From contig OX392529.1 in NCBI GenBank assembly GCA_947623455.1, positions 5,518,001 through 5,582,000 on the forward strand: a stretch of DNA of 64,000 bases. The letters are read 5' to 3'. The notes under the pieces are model-generated. The model saw nothing but the letters and a program-made list of their open reading frames with translations. It made no database searches and was not told the DNA's origin. Positions 48,201-57,569 of this stretch are shown here, piece by piece. The translations under genes and the position numbers were made by a program. Positions within the stretch are counted from its first letter, which is position 1; each line of letters begins with the position of its first letter. The stretch is from Mimachlamys varia. Taxonomy: Eukaryota > Mollusca > Bivalvia > Pectinida > Pectinidae.

Positions 48201-49027
48201 ACCTTTGAGTGTCCTGGAGAGTGATACTTCCTAGGTTTTCGACAATAATAGTTGTGTGGGTTGACATGCGACTCATAATGACCATGTTTAAAGACACGAT
48301 TGTTCTTTGATAGTTTCTATCGACAAGGGAGCGTTTTTGGGAAGAAATTCTTGTTTCTACCATAATGTGACAAGAGTTTATATATATATATATATATTTG
48401 ACCAACAACATGCTCAAAGGAATAGCTGCCAATTATGTTAATCTGAATGACTTTGGCTCACTTTCAATATATGAAGGATCAATTCTTATAAAACTTGAAA
48501 ACGTCCATCTCCATAACCAAAACAGCCAAGATCGACTTTACAGAGTGTCTGACAAGTAACATGCTGGGAAATGGCTACCAAGTCAGTTCAAAGAAATCAC
48601 TGTGGTCAAATGATTGAAATCTTAAACAACCTTTTTCCGAATACCTCAATTACTCAGTGGGCTGATATCTGGACAAAAGCATTAAGAGATATGTTCAAAT
48701 GAATTTGTTCGATTAACCTTGAAATTCACTTTAAATTTGAAAAAAAGAAATCGTTAAATCTTCTGAAAAGCTGAAAGGTTTATATTGATGACAATGATAG
48801 TCTTCGTTTAATTGAAATGTGTATAATAAATACTTTTAAATGATATTACATTAATTTCTTTCTCTATTTTAACAGATCCTATTGGTATACCAACAGTTGA
48901 CGACTACGTACCATTGTATTCAGAAGTATTCGCCCAGTATGACCCGGGTTCAGAAGTGTACGCTTATCCTGACCCAGGGTCAGAAGTACTCGCCCAGTCC
49001 GACCCGGGGTCAGAAGATGGTATTTAG
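35624..49027 (+). CDS. Secreted mucin-like protein with PAN/apple-like and Cys-rich segments, 3 exons
   Basis: Exons 35624-36241, 43400-43490, 48876-49027; GT-AG, phases 0 and 1, 286 aa to TAG at 49025. Residues 1-25 form a hydrophobic signal peptide (MHIEVLVFGWMFCIINVMG; ATG 35642 is an alternative start). About residues 39-115 are seven 11-aa APETSVPPVTN repeats, a likely O-glycosylated stalk. About 116-206 is a PAN/apple-like region (SMCFRRCERYGTHCDRVSF, CTVG, DRC). Exon 2 adds DPCSSISCSGGERCVVIRRK then EGLCVPP, four Cys as in follistatin/EGF-like folds. Exon 3 is acidic with three SEV..DPG repeats. Secretion is inferred. No orthologue recognised; a matrix or mucus protein is possible. Confidence 0.85.
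36242..36844. repeat. 58-bp minisatellite at start of intron 1, about 9 copies
   Basis: Core 36290-36830: GGTCACATAGCTACAGGTGG then TGTAGGTTTTGTTACTAAGT and TACGGGTACAGAATGTTT. It starts within 50 bp of the exon 1 donor and is cut on the right by the retrotransposon. Confidence 0.93.
37122..38370 (+). pseudogene. Reverse transcriptase domain, main open segment
   Basis: Open frame from after the TAA at 37121 to a stop near 38370, ~415 codons, covering the palm and thumb. The YxDD-type motif reads FADD, as usual in LINEs. Ends early by the frameshift; the expected continuation LMYKILHGQTPLYLQ is in the next frame. Confidence 0.88.
38631..38921 (+). pseudogene. RT C-terminal Cys-His segment
   Basis: GSRKGNIILCQLRNGCSNLN, then CACGLNQETVSHFFLHC: the C-x-C-x(8)-H-x(4)-C module typical of LINE C-termini, in phase with the retrotransposon but separated by stops. 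Confidence 0.8.
39870..39960 (+). mobile_element. 3' tail fragment of the same non-LTR family
   Basis: GGAGAGAACTAATATAGGTT then TGTCTGCTGTTCGATCCTTTT resembles GGAGAGGACTTATATAGGCT...TGTTGTCCAATCCTTTT at 39635-39680 in the main copy, so a second, very short 5'-truncated insertion. Confidence 0.6.
40440..40900 (+). pseudogene. Second, decayed reverse-transcriptase relic
   Basis: YKGNKVKYVDQFPYLGVILD near 40450 and, after several stops, CLDIEQMYLDFCMNLLKVKK then VIELGRVPLIWERKIRMIK (40660-40810). The YLGV and IE..(H/Y)L.FC..LL.VK....V..ELGR.PL pattern is the C-terminal region of a different LINE RT. Heavily mutated. Confidence 0.65.
40945..41450 (+). mobile_element. tRNA-derived SINE, full-length copy
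   Basis: The head resembles a tRNA with A box TGGTCGAGTGG (40953-40963) and B box GGTTCGATCCC (40996-41006), giving an internal pol III promoter. The body includes CCACACAACTCCAACAACCC, TATAAAATGGTCTGGG and a (CA)n patch. The tail is AAGCGCTTTAGAGTGGCTTA then GGGCGCTATATCAAATGTTG and an AT-rich end; such tails are shared with LINEs for retroposition (family knowledge). Confidence 0.9.
41451..43399. other. Intron 1, 3' part: no gene seen
   Basis: AT-rich. Has a short direct repeat TACATACCTAGAGATAGATA (about 41464 and 41503), TATATA microsatellite near 42789 and a duplicated AGTTGG/AAAAAG stretch; frames at 42445-42663 unsupported. Confidence 0.5.
43400..43490 (+). CDS. Mucin-like gene exon 2 (Cys-rich)
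   Basis: Acceptor TTGGAACAG, donor GTAAGA. Encodes EVGDPCSSISCSGGERCVVI then RRKEGLCVPP. Four Cys with spacing C-x4-C-x5-C-x9-C. Fits exon 1 in phase 0 and exon 3 in phase 1. It is 7.2 kb from exon 1 because of the transposon cluster. Confidence 0.82.
43500..48055. repeat. 29-bp minisatellite, about 156 copies, 725-bp higher order
   Basis: Units CCAGTGTAATGTCTGGTGTT then GTCTATAAA, variants TCGTC, GTATAT, TCTTGTG, and a 30-31-bp form with CCTGAGTG. Marker variants recur 725 bp apart (TAAAAACCAA at 44921/45646 and 45095/45820; CTGGTTTTGT at 44736/45461), i.e. 25 units. Fills most of intron 2 starting ~10-30 bp after the donor. Confidence 0.97.
48056..48875. other. Intron 2, 3' part
   Basis: Unique AT-rich sequence with a (TA)n tract near 48380; no gene seen. 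Confidence 0.5.
48876..49027 (+). CDS. Mucin-like gene exon 3 (terminal)
   Basis: Acceptor TTTTAACAG. Encodes DPIGIPTVDDYVPLYSEVFA, then three ~10-aa units ending DPG followed by SE, and EDGI-stop. Poly(A) signal AATAAA at 49147-49152. Confidence 0.82.
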
Positions 49028-49670
49028 TTTGATATCAAATGATGAATTCGACAAGTGATGAAATGTGAAGGCAATCTCTTACCACAGGCACTTGTGGCCA
49101 GGAGAATAACCATCTATATAGAATATAGCGAAATTTGAAAGATTAAAATAAAATATATAAACTAAGTTAACCAATTTTTTCTTTTTATGTTATTGATCAT
49201 CTAAAACCATAATGAAAATAATTGCCAAATTTCAGCTTGATACGTCAAGCGGTTAACACAAAACAATCGGCTATCAGACACTGACTTTTTCGATTTTTTG
49301 TATCTTATCGTTTGTGTATTACAGTAAACTCCATTGTATACTTGCTAGAAGGTCTGACAATTATAGCAGTTACGGTATCAGGATTGGACAATCAGACGGG
49401 CTCTGTGTGGGCATTAAATATCGAGACTGACCGTAGGTCACGTCAATCCAATTTACTGTTAGTGTGATAACACTGGACACCAGATACGGATGGGTCCAAC
49501 GATGGTTACCAAGCCGTGTTCAAATCTATGATTTTTGCACATTTAAAGACCAAACGAAACATGTGAGGTAAACTACCAGATGAGCGATACAGGTCAATTG
49601 TGCATTTTGTTATTAAACGTATAGATGTACCTATTGTTACATTTGACATTTTTTCATTTTTGTTTTATAG
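49028..49670. other. 3' UTR and spacer between the two terminal exons
   Basis: Holds the first poly(A) signal; no other gene or repeat seen. Confidence 0.5.
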
Positions 49671-49765
49671 ATCCTGCAGTTGACTACTAAGCACCGATCT
49701 GTTCCGAAGTCCTCGACGTGTCTGGCCCGGGTTCACGAGATGGTGTAATACGCGTTCGAGTGACC
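49671..49765 (+). CDS. Duplicated alternative terminal exon (degenerate)
   Basis: Acceptor TGTTTTATAG then ATCCTGCAGTTGACTAC-TAA: spliced from exon 2 it would add DPAVDY-stop in phase (stop at 49690). Beyond the stop, TTCCGAAGTCCTCGACGTGT and GGCCCGGGTTCACGAGATGG still align with exon 3 (CAGAAGTACTCGCCCAG, CCGGGGTCAGAAGATGG). So it is a copy of exon 3 shortened by a deletion and stop. It has its own AATAAA at 49924-49929, so it could end an alternative transcript. Confidence 0.6.
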
Positions 49766-50064
49766 TCTATTAGATATATGGCTGCTACGTTGCCGGTGGC
49801 CGTCTCGGCACCCTTCCGACGGAATGATACTGTATAAGTAAAACACAGGAGACAGATGAATGTGTTAATATGGTGACAACGACTATCTATCTATTGTACA
49901 TGATGCGGAATTAAAACAAATGCAATAAAGATTTCCTTGTGATTTAACCTTATAGTCGAAGTTTCCTTATGGATACTGATAGTGCTCACTCAACTGTTAT
50001 GTGTTTTTCTTTCCTTCATTTCAAAGACCATCTTCATTTTAGAAGTTGAATTTTAACTATAATT

Positions 50065-50815
50065 TTGATTATATTACCCAGTACCAATGTTCTATTACCC
50101 AACACCAATGTTCTATTACCAAGCATCAATGTTCTATTACCCAGCACCAATGTTCTATTACCCAACATCAATGTTCTATTAACCAACATCAATGTTCTAT
50201 TAACCCAACACCAATGTTCTATTAACCCAGTACCAATGTTCTATTACCCAACATCAATGTTCTATTAACCCAGCACTAATGTTCTATTACGCAACATCAA
50301 TGTTCTATTAACCCAGCACCAATGTTTTATTAACCAGTACCAATGTTCTATTACCCAACACCAATGTTCTATTAACCCAGCACTAATGTTCTATTACCCA
50401 GTACCAATGTTCTATTAACCCAGCACTAATGTTCTATTAACCCAGCACCAATGTTCTATTACCCAACATCAATGTTCTATTAACCCAGCACCAATGTTCT
50501 ATTACCCAGCACCAATATTATATTACCCAGACACAATGTTCTATTAACCCAGCACCAATGTTCTATTACCCAGCACCAATGTTCTATTAACCCAGCACTA
50601 ATGTTCTATTACCCAGTACCAATGTTCTATTACCCAGCACCAATGTTCTATTACCCAGCACCAATGTTCTATTACCCAGCACTAATGTTCTATTACCCAA
50701 CACCAATGTTCTATTAACCCAGCACTAATGTTCTATTAACCCAGCACTAATGTTCTATTACCCAGCACCAATGTTCTATTAACCCAGCACCAATGTTCTA
50801 TTACCCAGCGTGTAG
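50065..50815. repeat. 21-22-bp minisatellite, about 35 copies
   Basis: Units CACCAATGTTCTATTACCCAG or with AACCCAG; variants ACATCAATG, GCACTAATG, GTACCAATG. Downstream of the mucin-like gene. Confidence 0.96.
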
Positions 50816-52309
50816 TTCATTTGAGACTATTAGAAGAACAAGATGGCTGTTCGGTAGCCCTCTTAATTGGTTTTGGCTGATTATAAGTCTTATTACTATT
50901 TCTCATGAAGATTCTGACAAATGTTTCTCAAATTACACACCCTCCTGAACTTGAAATAAAGGACACAACAGACTCTCTCTTTTTTTACTAAGATAAGCGT
51001 GACGGTTTCAATTTTCCTATCGTGTCGGTTTCAATTTCTTTTTTCTTTTTTTTTATTTTCATCTTCACAGATACATCATGCATAATTTTACATTAACATA
51101 GTTGTAACACAACTGTATGTATATCCTCTCACAGGAGTGATATTTAGAAAAGAAAATGGTAATATTTCTTAGTTATATAATCAGATAAGTATCCGAGAAG
51201 TTTTTTTTTTTTTTAACAAACAGCACAGTACCTATACACACATTAGACACATTTACATGTACATCACAAAAACAGAGACATTAAATATTACAATGTCCAT
51301 CATGTACATGCATTCATACATATATGTATATATATTAATCAATTACATGAAGATTCTTTAACCAAATCACCCCTGTAGACATCAATTTCTTCATAATGAT
51401 ACCCCTGCTTCTCCAATCAACGGTGTTTAAAAGTCGCAGTTGATTCGTTATTTTAGTGCTTGCTCTAGAAATCGAAATTTTCGTGATCGATGTCGACTGC
51501 TGACAAGCTTACTTTAGTAAGTTCGAGAGATGCAGGTTGATCAAAACTATGAGAAAATTTATGATCGCCATCTTTCTCTCATGGAGAAATGTTCTGTATC
51601 TTTGTGTGATATGAAGATGGACGTTTTTAGGTATGCTCATTGGTGTGCTGACTTGTTGTTATTGAGAATGATGACTCGGTTCTCTCTTGATGTTAACTTG
51701 GATGTGACAAAGATATACATGGCGGGTGTCGTCAATGAAGCAGAAGACGCTTACTCTTCCGGAACACCTGGTCTTATCGATTTTGAGTTCGGATTATGAT
51801 TTTGTTAAGGCTTCGGTATTCTCTACTTTATTTTGACTTTCTGCATCGACAAACTACAAACTTTAAACCCGCAGCATCGTATCAGACAATGAACTTCCTA
51901 TTACACTGCCATTACTCTGTTAGAAAAGAAGTTGTACAATTGATTTAATCTTAACTTGACATACAACGTATCCGGAAAATCAATGAACACAAATAAGGAA
52001 ACGTGTCGTTCACTATCTAAAAGATTTGTTTCGGCAACCCGATTGTTGTCCAATAAAATAATAGAAAATATCTATAAGGGCATTTTTGGACCGCGGTAAA
52101 TTTGGGTTTTCACCTCCTTAATATGTTTAATGATGTCCTATTGTATGACAAGTGAAAAATTAAGGCAAAAGTTTGACCGGTTTTAGTGATACTAAAAGGA
52201 GTAGGGTAAATGACAAATAGAATGTATTTTTGTTTTCAAAATGAGCTTTAAAATATCTTATTAAATGGTAATGCTTATACAGGAGGTAAAGTCTAAAGTG
52301 TCAACACAC
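50816..52309. other. Intergenic; one orphan 89-codon frame
   Basis: 51530-51799 (+) encodes MQVDQNYEKIYDRHLSLMEK to FEFGL-stop, without repeat origin, known domain, splice sites or poly(A) signal. I cannot tell a small gene or exon from chance. The rest is AT-rich with (T)n tracts. Confidence 0.4.
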
Positions 52310-54180
52310 AATTAGTCTAGTCAATATAGGGTTAACCGGGACAAAATTGCAACAGAAATTATTTTTAGTTTTCCTAGAAGGTGGATACCTATATTTTAAC
52401 AGAAAAAAAGTCTACCAAAATCTACCTTTGGGAAATCGGGGTTTTTTTCGCACAAATTGGGGGTCAAGAATTTCAGCGTAATTGCTTACTGGGCCAACTT
52501 CAAAGTGAAATAGCTAATTATTAAGCAATTCTGATTGTACAATGAATAGTTACATGTCATAACCAGTTGATGTATATTACAAATTCGCCAAAATCGTTTT
52601 TCTGATATGTAATGTTGAAAAATATTGATCCATCAATATCACTAAAAATCCATTTTACTTGACGATATTTTACTTTTTCACATTTTAAGAGCAGAAAATA
52701 TCATTTAATATTCCCAATAGCAAAATAAGATTAAATTTTCTGTTTAAAATAATGGTATTTAATTTAAATATTTAATTTAACTGATGATTAATTAACATAC
52801 AAAAAAAGTTATTAAACATCAAAGTCATCAAAATGTGCTGATTTTGCACTTTTTCGAGGTCCATATTGAAACCTTTGCATATCTCTTTCGCATGTATTTT
52901 AATAATAAGGACGGCAAATGCTTAAGTCATTTTTATTTTCATTAAAATGTTTGCATTGTTTATCTTAAATACTAAATTGGATCAAATAACTTTGCCTTTA
53001 TGCTTAAAATCAAACTTGAAACCACTACCTTATTCAGTTTTACCTGAACAGTCAAAAATGGCTAAGTCCACTATTCTGAACAACGAAATTCCTTATTTCT
53101 CTGCCAAGTTTAATCAGATTACATGAAGACTTTGTCAGAATTATTTCCATGAAGTGGTTGTTTTAATGCAATTAATCAGAGTTTTTTAACATCCAAAAAA
53201 CCTAATAATTTAATTGAAAATAATGAATTTTTACTACTGACCATTATGGAATAAAAGAAAATATATTTTTAACCCAACCCAAAATATTTTATTTAATCAC
53301 AATTGCATTAGCCATCAAGACAATCTTATTGTCTTTAGCCAAGCCAAGTTATTTAGCAATCGGATAAAACACAAAAAAGTTATGCATTTTTTTATTATTT
53401 AGAATGACGAACTTAGTAATATTTTGCCATTCTGCACAAATAACATGTAATAGTGTTTTGAATATTTGATTATCAATATATTAGCAAACTGACCTTACCA
53501 AATAAGTATTTAAAATATTCATTGTACATATATGAAAGCATGTGAAAAGAATTTTACAATTCGTTTTTTTACATTATTAAAATACAGGTTGCATAAATTG
53601 AGAAATCGTTCAATATTGACGTTGAAACCGTTCAAAATTGGCCTCGCTGCCAACTTTCAAGATTAAAAAAAAAAAAAACTGTATGAAAGCAAAATGGCTC
53701 ATATAAGTAAGTTTAATACTTATGTAATATTTTAATGGATTAATTCATATCTAGCAATGATACTTATAATATTTTTGTATTTTCTTTTGTCTAAAAAATG
53801 CAAAGAAAGCTTGTATGTTCAACATTCAGATGCTTTTTAGTGACTTTTGACTGTACATTATTTCTTGATGCAATAATTTCTATCGATTTAATTTAGTTGT
53901 TTTTATTAAACATAAACTAGTTATACAATGTAGTTATTAGTTAAATATAAAAAAAATATTTGAGAATCAAATATTTCACTTTAAAGTTGCACCATTGAGC
54001 AATTATGCTTATTTCTTGATCCCAATAAGTGCGAAAAAAAGTGATTTTCCAAAGGTAGACTTTTTTCTGTTATAGTATAGGTATCCGCCATTCCAAAAAT
54101 ATGAAAATAAATTCTGTTGCAATTTTGTCCCGGTTAGGCCTATATTTTGGCTAATTTGACTGGACTAAATTGCAATGCAT
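52310..54180. mobile_element. ~1.9-kb long-inverted-repeat (foldback-like) element
   Basis: Left arm 52310-52455: TTAACCGGGACAAAATTGCA, ACAGAAAAAAAGTCTACC, CTACCTTTGGGAAATC, TTTTTTCGCAC. The right arm 54027-54180 carries the complements: GTGCGAAAAAAAGTGATTTT, CCAAAGGTAGACTTTTTTCT, TTGCAATTTTGTCCCGGTTA. Similarity continues more weakly outward (AAAATGAGCT) and inward (CAAAGTGAAATA). The AT-rich middle has no open frame. Non-autonomous; ends and target duplication not resolved. Confidence 0.8.
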
Positions 54181-54990
54181 TAGAAATCAGCAAGACCATT
54201 TAATATAATGATAAATTTAACGATCTGTATAAATATAATTTATATAAATGTATTGTTTTAAAAATGAGCTCTAAACCCTCAGGAAAATATCCGACCAAAC
54301 GTTAAGAAAAGACCTAATGCAATTGCTCATTGTATATTATATACTGTACATAAAAGGCATTTTGGTATAAGCATACAACTTGGAATTGATATTAGACATG
54401 TGATGATATTTGATTTGTATTTCATACTTATCACAAAATGCATTTTTACTTGAAAACACCTTTGATTTGTATTTGGAATGTGAGGACTAAAATCTATCTT
54501 CTTTGCCTAACCGCAAATATTTCCTTACAGCAACAGTCTTTATGAAGGTGTGTATCTCAAACTGGCTTCACAGTGTTCATAGAAGACGGGTGTGTATGAC
54601 ATTCTACTTTGACCAAAACTATTCCGTGCTTTAAAAACACCAAAAGGGGCGAAGTCACTCGAGATCATTAAAGGGAATATCCTAGGGTGAAGGAAATAAC
54701 ATTTTGTAAGGAAGGGGGGGGGGGGGCTCAATTGTGTATCATTTGTGGGACTGGCCCTAGCCGGGACCAGTGGGGTGGGGCCTGATAGATAAAAAGTTGT
54801 CAATTATTTAAAATCTTTCCCCTGTACTAATGACAGGATATTGTCCAAATATGGACTGAAGCATCATTGGGTGAAGGGGATTCAATTTTGTATAAACGGA
54901 GATACTACATCATGTATAACCATAAACATCATTATTGATGGAGGGTGAACCACCAAAGAAGAAGCAGAAGAACTCCATGGGACTGATGGG
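54181..54990. other. Intergenic, no gene recognised
   Basis: G-run near 54713-54726. The frame 54540-54803 (-) has no family resemblance. Confidence 0.5.
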
Positions 54991-54994
54991 CGGT

Positions 54995-55215
54995 GCCCAA
55001 TAGAAGAAAATCGGTTTATAATTCAAAATGTCCCTTTATCATGAAGAAGTAAATGGATGCGATATCCGAATTTGGTCAAAGCATCCTTGGATAAGAGAGA
55101 ATCGTGCCCAATAGAAGAAAATCGTTTTATAATTCAAAATATCCTTTTCTTATGAAGAATTGAATGGATGCGATATCCGAATTTGGTCAAAGCATCCTTG
55201 GATATGGATAAGAGA
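54995..55215. repeat. 111-bp direct duplication
   Basis: GTGCCCAATAGAAGAAAATC, ATTCAAAAT.TCC and GGATGCGATATCCGAATTTG..CAAAGCATCCTTGGATA occur twice, 111 bp apart, with a few changes. Confidence 0.88.
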
Positions 55216-57372
55216 TAATCGTTTTCGTTCGGTGGGTCTTGCTATTATCTGAATTTATCCATGACTGTTTAAATGCAACTGCATCTACGCCTACAGGCAG
55301 AGGCGTATAAAAACATGGCTTTATACGTTTCTGCTACAGGTAAGTGCAAGATACAGGCCCTCGACCTGCTCTAGGCCTTTTGTTTACCTATTGTTCAATC
55401 GTAGCAATTTACAAAAAATAAGGGACCCGGTCGTAGAATTTCATCACATAATTCATTATAACAAGCGACTATGATAGTTAAATAATGTCGATAAAAATGC
55501 ATTATGTGACATATTGTGATATGTTTCTAGTCGGTGTTATAAACATATGTGTACTTTCGGTTTCACTTCGAGGCTCACCGGAAGTTGATTCATACGACAG
55601 GAAGACGTCTCGTACATTTTTAATCAAAACGTAGAAATGTCATGTGTGTTGTGTTTTGGAGACATTTATGGTTGAAATGTCTTAACCAAGACTTTCAAAC
55701 AACAGAAGGTAAGACAATGTCCCGTATGATAGGTTTGAAACACATCACTGCACTCCAAGAAAAGTCTACGGTCCTACGGTACTGAGCAGCCATATGATAA
55801 CAAGCAGACAACATTCATAATGTAAACAATGAAATGGTCATGTTGTAGACGTAATATTAGCGCGGTTTATACACGCCAATGCCAACATATAGAATTCATT
55901 AAAATGGACGTATCATTTATATCCCAGTTCAGAACTTCAGAGGTCATGTAATGTATCAATATCACGGGCTAGGCACAGACCTACAATGTACAGAGTATGT
56001 CACTATGAAATGATTGTCAGATAATTATTTTACCTCTCTCTCTCTCGAATATAACCCCTCCCACTACTTTATATCTGTAATATAACCCCTCCCACTACTT
56101 TATATCTGTGATAAGGGAAAGAACTAGCCTGAACGAGAAAATCGACCCATTTTCACTCGAAGCTCAATTTCGTCACTGAATGAAATCCAATTGTTTACAT
56201 GCAAATGAAACATGCCTCGATCATTTTAAAGGTGAGACTTTTACATACATGTATCTTTCAGCTGATACCAAACATATCCTGCTACACGTCTATTATTGGA
56301 CAGGTATTTGTCTACCGTCATAAAACAATTTATCTTTGTCTTAAATTTTGACTAGACCATTCCTAAAAACATGAATGCAGTCATACATAATTGGCTATTA
56401 AGCAAACAATGAAATCTAGCTAGGTTGTTGAGGATGCTTGGGCCAAGTTGAGCACTAGTAAATGAAATACAATGTTACAGTTATACATAGCCTCTTGAAC
56501 AGGTGCAACTCATTACTGATCCTGAAATTGTGACTTTCAAAAATTTGGGATAGTGATCAATATAATTACATGTAGCAGAAATTCACACATAATTGATATA
56601 TTTACTGGTTAGAAGCAAAGAAGGTTCAAATTAATTTATTTTCTTCCTCTAAATTGCATACTTTTGTAAAAAAAAAAAAAAATTGAAAATGATATACAAA
56701 CATATAGGTAGCTGTGTACAGTACACCTAGAGATTTATGGAAAAAAAAGACCAATGCCTGAGAATTGTTAACACAGAGATTTAACCGTACACTGCATAGA
56801 TGTAAATGTACACATTTTTGTAAATTGTATATCATTTCCAATTCATAAACAAGACTATGAAGACTATACACTGATGTATCCTATGTATGGCACTTGTGTG
56901 GAAACCATGGTTTCCACATCAAAAATTACCGAAAAATGCAAAATATCACTGTTTTTGACACAAAATTTGACCTTTGCAGATAAGAATTTTTTTCTTAAGT
57001 TCTATCTAAAATTAAAGCTTACTAACTTGGTTGCAGAATTATATCTGTCCCAGCATAGGTCATACGCTTAGATTTTTCGCTATTTTCCCTCATGTGCTGT
57101 TCACTTCCTGTAAAGCTAGCTTTTCATGTGTAGACACCCATTTCGGAAGGGTCAAAATTTTAATCTCTAACCAAAATTTTTTTTTTCTCTTTTTACAAAT
57201 GTGAAGTCCACAAAGTCCACTTTATCATGCTTAAGCCAATTTTACTCCTTATTTTTTTTTAGATTTTCATAGGCATGCTATTATAGGGGTTATTCATTGT
57301 ACAAAAATATCACATGGCCACAAAAGCCTCCTGTACACTGCTACCATAGACTAAGTAATGCTTTCATTGCAG
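55216..57372. other. Upstream region of the NFKBIL1-like gene
   Basis: AACAACAGAAG|GTAAGA at 55708/55709 is a good donor and could end a non-coding first exon. A 34-bp direct repeat (TATAACCCCTCCCACTACTT, then TATATCTG) lies at about 56050-56110. Otherwise AT-rich with poly-A/T tracts; no further gene seen. Confidence 0.45.
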
Positions 57373-57569
57373 TGTTTGTAAATGATGGGGAAGCAAAAAT
57401 GTTCACACTGCCAAGTGTATAAACTTAAGCGTTACACCAAGGAGGACCGACCAGCACGCATGAGGTCCTATGTAGCCAAGCATAACATTGACCTCCCAAC
57501 TGTGGAATTGTCCAAGCGTCGCAATCTTCTCCATTACTGCAGTAAATATGGACTTGGTGGTGTGTGTCG
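57373..57569 (+). CDS. NFKBIL1: NFKBIL1-like exon 1 (first coding)
   Basis: Acceptor CATTGCAG, nine bases of 5' UTR with TAA, then ATG at 57382. MMGKQKCSHCQVYKLKRYTK, a basic segment, then DLPTVELSKRRNLLHYCSKY of the first ankyrin repeat. Donor CG|GTGAGT. Confidence 0.82.

Noticed and set aside
51530..51799. Small protein gene of 89 codons
   Set aside because: No homology, splice, promoter or poly(A) evidence; kept only as a note in the intergenic entry.
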